From Kitasatospora sp. DSM 101779 (GTDB taxonomy: Bacteria > Actinomycetota > Actinomycetes > Streptomycetales > Streptomycetaceae): a DNA stretch of 36,658 nt. Under the pieces are notes generated by a model that was given only the letters and a program-made list of their open reading frames with translations, did no database searches and had not been told where the DNA came from. This document shows positions 1 to 7,601 of this stretch, piece after piece; position 1 is the first letter of the stretch; each line of letters begins with the position of its first letter. A program made the position numbers and the translations under genes. The stretch lies in contig NZ_JAHTIK010000001.1 in NCBI RefSeq assembly GCF_025655475.1, positions 3,584,515 to 3,621,172 on the forward strand, given 5' to 3'.

Positions 1-161
1 CGGCGCAGCCGGCGCCGGCCCTGCCGGCGCACCTCGGCCAGCGGTGCCGCGCCCTCCTCCGCGGCCGCCGCACCGGCGGCCGCCGCCAGCCGGCCGGCCA
101 GCATGCGATCGAATCCGTCTCCGGTCCCGTCCGCCGGGATCTCCCACAGGTCGTCAGCCAC
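1..161 (-). CDS. Hypothetical protein downstream of a SigE-family sigma factor (3' part outside window)
   Basis: Only the first 53 codons are present; the gene runs off the left edge. The GTG start at 161 overlaps the end of the upstream sigma-factor gene by 8 nt and has a good ribosome binding site (GGGAGGTG, 7 nt before the GTG) lying inside that gene, so the two are probably translationally coupled. The visible N-terminus begins VADDLWEIPADGTGDGFDRM, followed by an Ala-rich helix and a basic stretch (RRQGRRRLRR) at the window edge. A basic stretch like this often precedes a membrane segment. By family habit, genes coupled to SigE-family sigma factors often encode membrane proteins with a cytoplasmic N-terminus that may bind the sigma factor. 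That role is inference; no domain can be recognised from this fragment. Confidence 0.72.
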   Translation of the reverse strand, partial: MADDLWEIPADGTGDGFDRMLAGRLAAAAGAAAAEEGAAPLAEVRRQGRRRLR

Positions 162-642
162 GTCCGCTCACCTCCCGCTCGGGCGCGAGGTCGCGCCGGA
201 GCGTGGTCATCGCCCGTCCGAGATGTGTCTTCGCCGTCGCGAGCGTGCAGCCCATCTCCTCGGCCACCGCGGCGACCGGCAGGTCGGCCCAGTAGCGGAG
301 CACGACCGCGGCACGCTGCCGCGGCGGGAGCGCGCGCAGGGCCGTGGCCAGCTGCTCGTCTCCCGTCGTGGTCTCCGGTCCGGCGGCGTCCGGCAGGCGG
401 TCGGTGAGGACCTCCCGCCGGGTGCGCCGCCAGCGCGAGATGTGTGTGCGCACCATGGTGCGGCGCACGTAGGCCTCGGTCGCCGACTCGTCGCGGATCG
501 ACCGGCGCCGGACGTACACCCGGGCCAGAGCGTCGTGCAGCAGGTCCCGGGCGTCGTGGAGGTCGCCGGTGATCAGGAACGCCGCGCGGAGCAGCGCCTG
601 GTACCGCGCTCCGACGAAGGCGTCGAACGGGTCACCCTTCAT
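154..642 (-). CDS. SigE-family RNA polymerase sigma factor (sigma-70 family, ECF-like)
   Basis: A 162-residue sigma factor with only regions 2 and 4. Region 2 (about residues 10-75) contains the helix ending in RWRRTRRE. Region 4 (about 100-150) contains the typical helix-turn-helix: RQRAAVVLRYWADLP, then EEMGCTLATAKTHLGRAM. This layout is that of the actinobacterial 'SigE family' of small sigma factors, which are numerous and mostly uncharacterised. I start it at ATG 642, because AGGTGG lies about 8 nt before it. An ATG two codons earlier (648) sits almost on the Shine-Dalgarno sequence, and in-frame starts further upstream (to 702) lack one. The next leftward gene overlaps its stop codon. 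Its target promoters cannot be read from the window. Confidence 0.9.
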   Translation of the reverse strand: MKGDPFDAFVGARYQALLRAAFLITGDLHDARDLLHDALARVYVRRRSIRDESATEAYVRRTMVRTHISRWRRTRREVLTDRLPDAAGPETTTGDEQLATALRALPPRQRAAVVLRYWADLPVAAVAEEMGCTLATAKTHLGRAMTTLRRDLAPEREVSGRG

Positions 643-735
643 CGTCATGCCCACCTGACGCACCGGCGGGACGGAACGGATGACAGGCCGGGGAGAAATC
701 ATCGCGGGCGGACGGGCGGGGGCCCGGAACGCGAG

Positions 736-760
736 GGGCCGACCCCGGCGGGGTCGGCCC
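736..760. terminator. Perfect 11-bp hairpin, probable terminator of the small exported-protein gene
   Basis: GGGCCGACCCC at 736-746 pairs without mismatch with GGGGTCGGCCC at 750-760 across a 3-nt loop. It lies 15 nt beyond the stop of the leftward gene at 775-1044 and upstream of the sigma-factor gene, so it should end the former's transcript. It has no U-tract, which is usual in high-GC actinobacteria. Confidence 0.7.
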
Positions 761-774
761 TGCGTCTTCGGCGG

Positions 775-1044
775 TCAGCTCTCGCGGTCGGCCCGGCGGC
801 GGCGCAGCCAGGTCGCCGCTCCGCCCGCGACCACGACCATTCCGCCGGCCACCGCGTACAGGCCGGCCGAGCCGCCGACCGAGCCGCTGACCGGCGGCAC
901 CATCTGGGCCGCGGCGGGCTCGGGGGACGGCTCCGGGCCCGCCGTCGCGCCGGCGGCCGCCGCGGCCGGGGCGGCGATCCCGGTGGCGGCCAGGCAGATT
1001 GCCGCGCCGCCGACCATCCGTGCCGCCCGGTAGGAGCGAATCAC
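775..1044 (-). CDS. Small exported protein with C-terminal membrane anchor
   Basis: An 89-residue protein. Residues 1-31 form a Sec-type signal peptide (basic start MIRSYRAAR, hydrophobic core, Ala-rich cleavage region). Then comes a short Pro/Ala/Glu-rich linker (GPEPSPEPAAA), a hydrophobic segment at about 61-80 (GLYAVAGGMVVVAGGAATWL), and a positively charged tail (RRRRADRES). This is the layout of a sortase substrate, but I find no LPXTG or LAXTG motif before the last hydrophobic segment, so it is better described as a tail-anchored envelope peptide. The start is GTG 1044 with AAGGA just upstream. An internal ATG at 1017 would cut into the signal peptide. I do not recognise the family. 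It lies upstream of the sigma-factor gene on the same strand but is separated from it by a strong hairpin. Confidence 0.65.
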   Translation of the reverse strand: MIRSYRAARMVGGAAICLAATGIAAPAAAAAGATAGPEPSPEPAAAQMVPPVSGSVGGSAGLYAVAGGMVVVAGGAATWLRRRRADRES

Positions 1045-1232
1045 GTTCCTTACCCCCAGATCGAACCCCTCAACCCCTTCGTACGGGACAGACCGTATCC
1101 GATGGAACGGCTCGATCTGACCGGGATTCAGGTTCCAGCGACCAAGCGTTGCAGGACCGTTGTGTACGACGCCGAATCCTCACGAACCGCTCGCCGGAGT
1201 CTGCCGAGGGGGAGTCGATCGGCAGGCGGGGC

Positions 1233-1820
1233 TCAGGAGTTGTAGGTGCTCTGGGCCCGCTCCAGCCCCTCCGAGAGCAGGGCCTCCACGGCGTCCGCCG
1301 ACCGGTCCACGAACCAGTCGAGCTCCTTGCGTTCGGCCGAGGAGAAGTCCTTCAGCACGAAGTCCGCGACCTCCATCCGGCCCGGCGGGCGGCCGATGCC
1401 GCAGCGCACCCGGTGGTAGTCGGCGCCGAGCGACTTGGTGATGGACTTCAGCCCGTTGTGGCCGTTGTCGCCGCCGCCGCACTTCAGCCGCAGCGCCGCG
1501 TAGTCGATGTCCAGCTCGTCGTGGACGGCGACGATCGCCGCGTTGGGGACCTTGTAGAAGTCGCGCAGCGCCGTGGTGGGGCCGCCGGAGAGGTTCATGA
1601 AGGTCATCGGCTTGGCCAGCACCACGCGCCGGCCGGCCAGCCTGCCCTCGGCGACCTGGGCGCGGCTCTTGTGCGTCTTGAACTTCGCGCCGATCCGCTC
1701 CGCGAGCAGGTCCACCACCATGAAGCCGATGTTGTGCCGGTTGCGGGCGTAGCCCTCTCCGGGGTTGCCCAGGCCCACGACCAGCCAGGGTCCCGTGTAC
1801 TCGTCCGCCACCGCGCTCAT
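1233..1820 (-). CDS. pth: Peptidyl-tRNA hydrolase
   Basis: 195 residues, the usual length for bacterial Pth, the esterase that releases stalled peptides from peptidyl-tRNA so the tRNA can be reused. Family signatures are visible: GLGNPG at 16-21 (N19), the catalytic histidine in NRHNIGF (H29), FMNLSGG (N76), VHDELD (D101) and [12 protein letters not shown] around N122. I chose ATG 1820 because GGAG lies 7 nt upstream; an earlier in-frame ATG at 1856 would add 12 residues outside the conserved fold. It lies in the same leftward cluster as rplY, prs and glmU, a common arrangement in Gram-positive bacteria, although here a rightward AlkD-like gene (1951-2685) separates it from rplY. Confidence 0.97.
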   Translation of the reverse strand: MSAVADEYTGPWLVVGLGNPGEGYARNRHNIGFMVVDLLAERIGAKFKTHKSRAQVAEGRLAGRRVVLAKPMTFMNLSGGPTTALRDFYKVPNAAIVAVHDELDIDYAALRLKCGGGDNGHNGLKSITKSLGADYHRVRCGIGRPPGRMEVADFVLKDFSSAERKELDWFVDRSADAVEALLSEGLERAQSTYNS

Positions 1821-1950
1821 CACCGATCTCCGCTCGCCTCGTTCCTGCGGGTCCATTATCCGTAGCGGCGCCGCGCCCGGCCGGGGCAGGGGCGGGCCGC
1901 GGCGGCGTACCGTCGTGACGACCGACCGCCGCCGAGCCGAGGGACCGCCC

Positions 1951-2685
1951 GTGACCGCACCGACCGCCGCACTGGCCGCCGAGCTCTCCGCGGAGCTGCG
2001 GGGCGCCGTGGTGCCCGGCCGCGCCGAGCAGGAGAAGGCCTACCTGAAGAGTTCGCTGCAGCATCTCGGGGTGCCGGTGCCGGGGATGCGCGCCGCGGTG
2101 CGTGGCCTGCTCCGCCGCCACCCGGGGCTGGACCGCGAGGCGGTGCTGGCGCTGGTCGGGGAGCTGTGGGCGCAGCCGGTGCACGAGTCGCGCAGCTGCG
2201 CCGGGTTCCTGCTGGAGGCGCGCGAGCGGTTGCTGGTGCCGGCCGACCTGGCGCTGCTGGAGCGGATGCTGGAGCAGTGCGACACCTGGGCGCACGTCGA
2301 CGTGATCGCGCCGAAGGCGGCCGGTCCGCTGCTGCTGCGGTACCCGGAGACGGCGCAGGTGCTGCTGCGCTGGAGCCGCCGGGAGGAGTTGTGGGTGCGC
2401 CGGGGCGGGGTGCTGGGCCACCTGCCGGCGCTCCGCTCGCCGGAGCGGTTCCCGCTCTTCTTCGGCGAGTTCGGGGCGCTCGCGGACCCGCTGCTGACGG
2501 ATCCGCGGTTCTTCGTGCGCAAGGCGCTGGGCTGGTCGCTGCGGGAGGGTGCCAAGCACCATCCGGAGGAGGTCTGCGACTGGCTGGCCGGGCGGCTGTC
2601 GCGGGTCTCCGGGCTGACGCTGCGGGAGGCGCTGAAGCCGGTGCCGCAGGAGGTCCGGCTGCGGCTGCTGCCCGGGCACGTCTGA
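1951..2685 (+). CDS. DNA alkylation repair protein (AlkD-like HEAT-repeat DNA glycosylase)
   Basis: 244 residues, almost all helical, with the AlkD family pattern. AlkD enzymes excise positively charged alkylated bases such as 3-methyl- and 7-methylpurines, using a curved stack of HEAT-like helices. Two family landmarks are visible: DTWAHVD at 111-117, where W113 and D117 match the Trp/catalytic Asp pair of AlkD, and [13 protein letters not shown] at 187-199 (W195). I start it at GTG 1951, preceded by GAGGGA at 6 nt. Upstream in-frame starts overlap the pth start region and have no ribosome binding site. The gene is transcribed away from pth and converges on rplY, with a long perfect hairpin between the two stops. 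The substrate is inferred from the family only. Confidence 0.88.
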   Translation: MTAPTAALAAELSAELRGAVVPGRAEQEKAYLKSSLQHLGVPVPGMRAAVRGLLRRHPGLDREAVLALVGELWAQPVHESRSCAGFLLEARERLLVPADLALLERMLEQCDTWAHVDVIAPKAAGPLLLRYPETAQVLLRWSRREELWVRRGGVLGHLPALRSPERFPLFFGEFGALADPLLTDPRFFVRKALGWSLREGAKHHPEEVCDWLAGRLSRVSGLTLREALKPVPQEVRLRLLPGHV

Positions 2686-2721
2686 GCGGGCCGGGCGGGC
2701 GCGGGCGTGTGCCCGGGAACG

Positions 2722-2767
2722 CCGCCGCCCCGGCCGCTCCTGGTGTCAGGAGCGGCCGGGGCGGCGG
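2722..2767. terminator. Bidirectional terminator, perfect 21-bp stem
   Basis: Bases 2722-2742 pair without mismatch with 2747-2767 across the 4-nt loop GTGT. It sits between the convergent AlkD-like gene (stop 2685) and rplY (stop 2788), so it can end transcripts from both sides. It is the strongest hairpin noticed in the window. Confidence 0.9.
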
Positions 2768-2787
2768 AAGCGGGGATCCGGCGGGGA

Positions 2788-3378
2788 TCAGGCCTCGACG
2801 GCCTCGCCCTCGGCGGCCTCCTCCTCGGTGGCCTCGGGGGCCTGGGCGCCGATGACCTGCAGCACGACGGCGTCGGCCTCGACGGCGAGGGTGGTGCCCT
2901 TCGGCAGGGCGATGTCGCCGGCGGTGATGGAGGCGCCGGCCTCCAGGCCCTCGACGGAGACGGTGACCGACTCGGGCAGGTGGGTGGCCTCGGCCTCGAT
3001 CGGGAGGGCGTTCAGCACGTTCTCGATCAGGTTGCCGCCGGGGGCCAGCTCGCCCTCGGTGTGGACCGGGATCTCGACGGTGACCTTCTCCCCGCGCTTC
3101 ACGAGGAGCAGGTCGACGTGCTCGATGCTGCGCTTGATGGCCTCGCGCTGGACGGCCTTCGGCAGCACGTACTCGTCCTTGCCGTCGATCGGCACGACCA
3201 GCAGGGCGTTCGGGGTCTTGAGGGCCATCATCAGGTCGTGGCCGGGCAGGTTCAGGTGGACCGGCGCGTGGCCGTGGCCGTAGACGACACCGGGGACGAA
3301 GCCGGCGCGGCGGGCGCGACGGGCGGCACCCTTGCCGAACTCGGTGCGGGTCTCGGCGGCAAGGCGGATCTCGGACAC
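2788..3378 (-). CDS. rplY: 50S ribosomal protein L25 (general stress protein Ctc type)
   Basis: 196 residues, the long two-domain form (L25/TL5/Ctc). The N-terminal 5S-rRNA-binding domain starts SEIRLAAETRTEFGKGAARR, with the conserved PGVVYGHG at about 29-36. A second beta domain follows (about 95-180), then an acidic Glu/Ala-rich tail. It binds 5S rRNA in the central protuberance of the large subunit; the Ctc form is stress-linked in other Gram-positives. The start is GTG 3378 with GAGGAG 7 nt upstream. It lies directly downstream of prs on the same strand, a conserved pairing, but a hairpin at 3588-3616 separates them. The roughly 200 bases between that hairpin and the start probably hold its own promoter, though I could not identify one with confidence. 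Confidence 0.96.
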   Translation of the reverse strand: MSEIRLAAETRTEFGKGAARRARRAGFVPGVVYGHGHAPVHLNLPGHDLMMALKTPNALLVVPIDGKDEYVLPKAVQREAIKRSIEHVDLLLVKRGEKVTVEIPVHTEGELAPGGNLIENVLNALPIEAEATHLPESVTVSVEGLEAGASITAGDIALPKGTTLAVEADAVVLQVIGAQAPEATEEEAAEGEAVEA

Positions 3379-3587
3379 GACTGCACTCCTCGTGAGAAAG
3401 ACTGGCGCGGGTGCAGGAACGACAAAAACCGCCGGGCCACACCCTCAAGTTCCTTGGGGGTCGCTCGGCGGCGGACGACTACTGGAAGCAGCGCGTCGAT
3501 CACGGTTGCGGTACCCGCACGGGCACACGGCATCCCTCGCCGAGCAGTCCCACGAGTCTAACCGGTGGCCGCGTCAACCGCGAAATC

Positions 3588-3616
3588 GGCCCCCGCACGC
3601 GTCGCGTGCGGGGGCC
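3588..3616 (-). terminator. Terminator hairpin after prs
   Basis: GGCCCCCGCACGC at 3588-3600 pairs perfectly over 13 bp with 3604-3616 around a 3-nt loop. It lies 18 nt past the prs stop codon, so it should end the glmU/prs-side transcripts before rplY. Confidence 0.85.
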
Positions 3617-3634
3617 GGACGTCCGGGCTGACGG

Positions 3635-4612
3635 TCAGTGCACGCCCTCGAAGAGGCTGGTCACCGAGCCGTCCTCGAAGACCTCCTTGATCGCGGCGGC
3701 GATCGAGGGGGCGATCGAGAGGGTGGTCACCTTGTCCAGCTGCAGCTGCTGTGGGGTGGGCAGGGTGTTGGTGAAGACGAACTCGCTGACGCGGGAGTTC
3801 TTGAGGCGGTCCGCGGCCGGGCCGGAGAGGACGCCGTGGGTGGCCGCGACGATCACGTCGGCGGCGCCGTTGTCGTAGAGCGCGTCGGCGGCGGCGCAGA
3901 TGGTGCCGGCGGTGTCGATCATGTCGTCGACCAGGACGCAGACCCGGCCCTTGACGTCGCCGACGACCTCGGCGGACAGGATGGTGTTGGCCTGCGTCAT
4001 GTCGCGGCGCTTGTGGATGATCGCCAGCGGGGCGTCCAGGCGGTCGCACCACTGGTCGGCGACCTTCACCCGGCCGGCGTCCGGCGAGACGATGGTGAGC
4101 TTGGAGCGGTCGACCCGCTCGCCCACGTAGTCGGCCAGCATCGGCAGCGCGAACAGGTGGTCCACCGGGCCGTCGAAGAAGCCCTGGATCTGCGCGGTGT
4201 GCAGGTCCACGGCCATCAGGCGGTCGGCACCGGCCTGGCGGAGCAGGTCGGCGACCAGGCGGGCCGAGATGGGCTCGCGGCCGAGGTGCTTCTTGTCCTG
4301 CCGGGCGTAGCCGTAGAACGGCAGGATCGCCGTGATGCTGTGCGCCGAGGCCCGCTTCAGCGCGTCGATCATGATCAGCTGCTCCATGATCCACTGGTTG
4401 ATCGGAGCCGTGTGGCTCTGGATCACGAAGCAGTCCGCGCCGCGGGCCGACTCCAGGAAGCGGACGTAGATCTCACCGTTGGCGAAGTCGAGGGCCTTGG
4501 TGGGAACGAGTTCGGTGTCGAGCTCCCGGGCCACCTCCTCCGCCAGCTCGGGGTGGGCACGGCCGGAGAAGAGCTTGAGCTTCTTCTCACCCGACGTCGT
4601 GATCCCGCTCAC
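3635..4612 (-). CDS. prs: Ribose-phosphate pyrophosphokinase (PRPP synthetase)
   Basis: 325 residues, class I PRPP synthetase. It makes 5-phosphoribosyl diphosphate from ribose-5-phosphate and ATP for nucleotide, histidine, tryptophan and NAD synthesis. Visible signatures: FANGEIYVRF (about 43-52), the flexible ATP/metal region YGYARQDKKHLGREPISA (100-117), DLHTAQIQGFF with H138, and the PRPP-binding loop VLVDDMIDTAGTI (226-238). The start is GTG 4612 with GAGGAG 8 nt upstream. Upstream in-frame codons are not conserved-looking and lack a ribosome binding site. It follows glmU by 203 bases, which is enough room for its own promoter; TAACCT and TACATA hexamers lie there, but neither has a convincing -35 partner. 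Confidence 0.97.
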   Translation of the reverse strand: MSGITTSGEKKLKLFSGRAHPELAEEVARELDTELVPTKALDFANGEIYVRFLESARGADCFVIQSHTAPINQWIMEQLIMIDALKRASAHSITAILPFYGYARQDKKHLGREPISARLVADLLRQAGADRLMAVDLHTAQIQGFFDGPVDHLFALPMLADYVGERVDRSKLTIVSPDAGRVKVADQWCDRLDAPLAIIHKRRDMTQANTILSAEVVGDVKGRVCVLVDDMIDTAGTICAAADALYDNGAADVIVAATHGVLSGPAADRLKNSRVSEFVFTNTLPTPQQLQLDKVTTLSIAPSIAAAIKEVFEDGSVTSLFEGVH

Positions 4613-4815
4613 TGCACCGTCTCCTCGCGTTGCTGCCGCACATGGACCCGCCACGGCGCACCCGGGCAGCAGCGCTCGGGACGTCGGTCGGCGGGGATTC
4701 GGGGTACGCCGGGACGAGGACGGAAAGCCCAGTGGCGCACGTATGTACTCCAGGTTACGCGGTGCGCCGGAAACCGTCCGCCCCGGGATCACATCCCAAG
4801 ATCCCCAGCAGCCGC

Positions 4816-6273
4816 TCAGGCCTCGGGGGCCCCGGACGCCTCGGCCTTGGCGGCGGCCTCCGCGGCGGCCGTGCCGGGGCGCTTGCGGGCCACCCAGCCG
4901 GCGATGTTGCGCTGCTGCGCCCGGGAGACGCCCAGCGAACCGGCCGGAACGTCCTGGTAGATCACCGAGCCGGCCGCGGTGTAGGCGCCGTCGCCGACGG
5001 TCACCGGGGCGATGAACATGTTGTCCGAGCCGGTGCGGCAGTGCGCCCCGATCACGGTGCGGTGCTTGTTGACGCCGTCGTAGTTGACGGTGACGGAGGC
5101 CGCGCCGACGTTGCTGCCCTCGCCGATGGTGGCGTCGCCGATGTACGAGAGGTGCGGCACCTTGGCGCCCTCGCCGAGCTCGGAGTTCTTGATCTCGACG
5201 TAGGTGCCGGCCTTGGCCTTGCGGGCGAGCTTCGCGCCCGGGCGGAGGTAGGCGTAGGGGCCGACCGAGGCGGACTCGCCGACCTCGGCCTCGATCACCG
5301 TGGCGTTGCTCACAGTGGCGCCGGCGCCGATCACGCTGTCGGTCACGGTGGAGTTCGGGCCGACGGTGCAGCCCTCGCCGAGGTGGGTGGTGCCCTGCAG
5401 CTGGGTGCCGGGCAGCACGACCGCGTCCGGCTCGTAGCTCACCTGGACGTCGAACCAGGTGCTGACCGGGTCGACGACGGTGACGCCGGCCCGCATGGCC
5501 TGCTCCAGCAGCCGGTCGTTGAGCATCCGGCGGGCCTCGGCGAGCTGCACCCGGTCGTTGATGCCGAGGATGTCGCGGAAGTCGTCGGCGACGACGGCGC
5601 CGACCCGGTGGCCACCGGTGCGCAGGATCTCCAGGGTGTCGGTGAGGTACTCCTCGCCCTGGACGTTGTCGGTGGTGAGCCGGCCGAGCGCCTCGGCGAG
5701 CAGCTTGGCGTCGAAGGCGAACACGCCGGAGTTGATTTCGGAGACGGCGCGCTGCTCGTCGGTGGCGTCCTTGTGCTCGACGATCGCGGCGACCGCGCCG
5801 TGGTCGTCGCGCAGGATCCGGCCGTAGCCGTTGGCGTCCGGCACGACGGCGGTCAGCACGGTCACGCCGTTGCCCTGCTCGGCGTGCGCCTCGGCGAGGG
5901 CCCGCAGGGTGGCGCCGGTGAGCAGCGGGGCGTCGCCGGTGGTGACGAGCACGGTGCCGTCGAGGACGGTGCCGTCCGCGGTGAGCGCGTCGAGGGCGGT
6001 GCGGACGGCGTGGCCGGTGCCGTTCTGCTGCTCCTGGACGGCGGTGCGCACGCCGGCGTAGTGCTGCTCCAGGTGGGCGGTGACGAGCTCGCGCAGATGG
6101 CCGACGACCACCACGAGGTGCTCCGGCTGCAGCTCCTGCGCGGCGGCGACGGCGTGGCCGACGAGGGACCGACCGCAGATCTCGTGCAGCACCTTCGGCA
6201 GCCGGTTGGACTTCATCCGGGTGCCCCCGCCGGCGGCGAGCACGATCACGGCAGCGGTCTTCTTGGCAGTCAC
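4816..6273 (-). CDS. glmU: Bifunctional N-acetylglucosamine-1-phosphate uridyltransferase / glucosamine-1-phosphate acetyltransferase
   Basis: 485 residues. GlmU makes UDP-GlcNAc in two steps, acetylation of GlcN-1-P and then uridylyl transfer, for peptidoglycan and other envelope polymers. The N-terminal pyrophosphorylase domain carries LAAGGGTRMKSNRLPK at 12-27. The C-terminal half is a left-handed beta-helix of hexapeptide repeats, with the acetyltransferase motifs YVEIKNSELGEG, HLSYIGD (catalytic His) and the NYDGVNKHRT segment. The start GTG 6273 has GAGGAG 8 nt upstream. Reading on past it would run through the tRNA-Gln gene, so longer versions are wrong. It has an Ala-rich C-terminal tail, common in actinobacterial GlmU. 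The upstream neighbour is tRNA-Gln, 72 nt away and on the same strand. Confidence 0.97.
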   Translation of the reverse strand: MTAKKTAAVIVLAAGGGTRMKSNRLPKVLHEICGRSLVGHAVAAAQELQPEHLVVVVGHLRELVTAHLEQHYAGVRTAVQEQQNGTGHAVRTALDALTADGTVLDGTVLVTTGDAPLLTGATLRALAEAHAEQGNGVTVLTAVVPDANGYGRILRDDHGAVAAIVEHKDATDEQRAVSEINSGVFAFDAKLLAEALGRLTTDNVQGEEYLTDTLEILRTGGHRVGAVVADDFRDILGINDRVQLAEARRMLNDRLLEQAMRAGVTVVDPVSTWFDVQVSYEPDAVVLPGTQLQGTTHLGEGCTVGPNSTVTDSVIGAGATVSNATVIEAEVGESASVGPYAYLRPGAKLARKAKAGTYVEIKNSELGEGAKVPHLSYIGDATIGEGSNVGAASVTVNYDGVNKHRTVIGAHCRTGSDNMFIAPVTVGDGAYTAAGSVIYQDVPAGSLGVSRAQQRNIAGWVARKRPGTAAAEAAAKAEASGAPEA

Positions 6274-6344
6274 GCGGAGGGCTCCTCGGCAGTTCTGAGG
6301 GAGGGTCGGGCGCGCCTGCCGGACGGTCGGGGCTGTGTGCGGAG

Positions 6345-6415
6345 CTCCCGGAGGAGGATTCGAACCCCCATAAGCTGGACCAAAACCAGCTGTCCTGCCC
6401 TTAGACGATCCGGGA
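6345..6415 (-). tRNA. tRNA-Gln (anticodon TTG)
   Basis: On the minus strand the 71 bases fold as a full cloverleaf: acceptor TCCCGGA / TCCGGGA, D stem GTCT/GGAC, anticodon stem GCTGG/CCAGC around the loop TTTTGGT (anticodon TTG, reads CAA), variable TTAT, and T arm GGGGG-TTCGAAT-CCTCC with one G-U pair. The CCA end is not encoded. The gene precedes glmU on the same strand, with no hairpin between them. There is no integrated element next to it. Confidence 0.95.
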
Positions 6416-6552
6416 CGGATGCCGTGCACGGGTGACGCGCCGACGGACGTCGGCGGGCAATGCAGGGCTAAGAGTACGGGGTGCGCCGCTCTGCATCCAC
6501 CACCCTCCGGAGTCCCGCCGGTGCGACACGTCTTCCCATCGGATGCCCGCGA

Positions 6553-6585
6553 ACCTACGATGCCGTAGGTTACGCATACGTAGGT
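6553..6585. promoter_or_regulatory. Two overlapping 18-bp palindromes upstream of the desaturase gene (candidate operator)
   Basis: ACCTACG-ATGC-CGTAGGT (6553-6570) is a perfect 7-4-7 inverted repeat. A second, imperfect one, GGTTACG-CATA-CGTAGGT (6568-6585), overlaps it by three bases with the same spacing, so CGTAGGT occurs twice on the plus strand 15 bp apart. The pair lies 27 bases before the desaturase start codon. A TetR gene follows the desaturase, so this is a plausible site for that regulator; this is inferred from position only. Confidence 0.65.
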
Positions 6586-6612
6586 ACCGTTCCCTCCCCC
6601 GAGGACGCCCCC

Positions 6613-7575
6613 ATGACGATGCAGGCCGGTGCAGCACCCACCATGGCGGCGCAGAAGCCACCCGCCCAGGTCTCCGCGACCCTCGGCGGTGAGAGACAGG
6701 GGCTGGCCGAGCGGATCACCCTGGGCCTGTTCATCGCCGTCCCCTTCCTCGCCCTGCTGGCGGCGGCGCCGGTGGCCTGGGGCTGGGGGCTCGGCTGGAC
6801 GGACGTCGCGATCGCGACCGTCATGTACTTCGTGACTTGCCACGGCATCACCGTCGGCTACCACCGCTACTTCACGCACGGCTCCTTCAAGGCCGCCCGT
6901 CCGCTGCGCCTGGCCATGGCGGTGGCCGGCAGCCTCGCCGTGGAGGGGCCGCTGGTGCGCTGGGTGGCCGACCACCGCAAGCACCACCGGTTCAGTGACA
7001 AGGAGGGGGACCCGCACTCCCCCTGGCGGTACGGCGAGAGCGTGCCGGCCCTGATGAAGGGCCTCTTCTGGGCGCACATGGGCTGGCTCTTCGACGAGGA
7101 GCAGACCCCCCAGCACAAGTACGCGCCGGATCTGATCGCCGACCCGGCGATAAGGCGGATCTCCCGGCTGTTCTGGCTCTGGACGTCCCTGTCGCTGCTC
7201 ATCCCGCCGCTGGTCGGCGGTCTGGTCACGATGTCGTGGCAGGGGGCGCTGTCCGCCTTCTTCTGGGGTTCGCTGGTGCGGATCGGCCTGCTGCACCACG
7301 TGACCTGGTCGATCAATTCGATCTGCCACGCCATCGGCGAGCGGCCGTTCAAGTCCCGCGACCGGTCCGGCAACGTCTGGTGGCTGGCGGTGCTCTCCTG
7401 CGGCGAGTCCTGGCACAACCTGCACCACGCCGACCCGACCAGCGCCCGGCACGGTGTGCTCCGCGGCCAGGTCGACTCCTCGGCCCGCCTGATCCGCTGG
7501 TTCGAGCGGGCGGGCTGGGCGACCGACGTCCGCTGGCCGGCGGCCGAGCGGATCGACGCCCGCCGCGCCGTATGA
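6613..7575 (+). CDS. Acyl-CoA (fatty acid) desaturase, membrane di-iron type
   Basis: 320 residues. Membrane-bound desaturase that introduces a double bond into acyl chains, presumably adjusting membrane fluidity. The three histidine clusters that bind the di-iron centre are intact: HRYFTH at 84-89, HRKHH at 121-125 and HNLHH at 268-272. Hydrophobic segments lie at about 34-56, 63-80 and 184-228, as in stearoyl-CoA desaturase relatives. Start ATG 6613 has GAGGA 7 nt upstream. A second ATG two codons later is possible but worse placed. The gene leads a rightward set with a TetR regulator and a DMT-type membrane protein. The palindromes at 6553-6585 sit where a repressor would act. Chain-length and position specificity cannot be told from sequence. 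Confidence 0.93.
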   Translation: MTMQAGAAPTMAAQKPPAQVSATLGGERQGLAERITLGLFIAVPFLALLAAAPVAWGWGLGWTDVAIATVMYFVTCHGITVGYHRYFTHGSFKAARPLRLAMAVAGSLAVEGPLVRWVADHRKHHRFSDKEGDPHSPWRYGESVPALMKGLFWAHMGWLFDEEQTPQHKYAPDLIADPAIRRISRLFWLWTSLSLLIPPLVGGLVTMSWQGALSAFFWGSLVRIGLLHHVTWSINSICHAIGERPFKSRDRSGNVWWLAVLSCGESWHNLHHADPTSARHGVLRGQVDSSARLIRWFERAGWATDVRWPAAERIDARRAV

Positions 7576-7601
7576 CCCGCCCGCTGCAGCATGATGTAGG
7601 G

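Noticed and set aside
3441..3458. CAAG-TTC-CTTG repeat upstream of rplY as a regulatory site
   Set aside because: The arms are only four bases and no promoter elements are convincing nearby.
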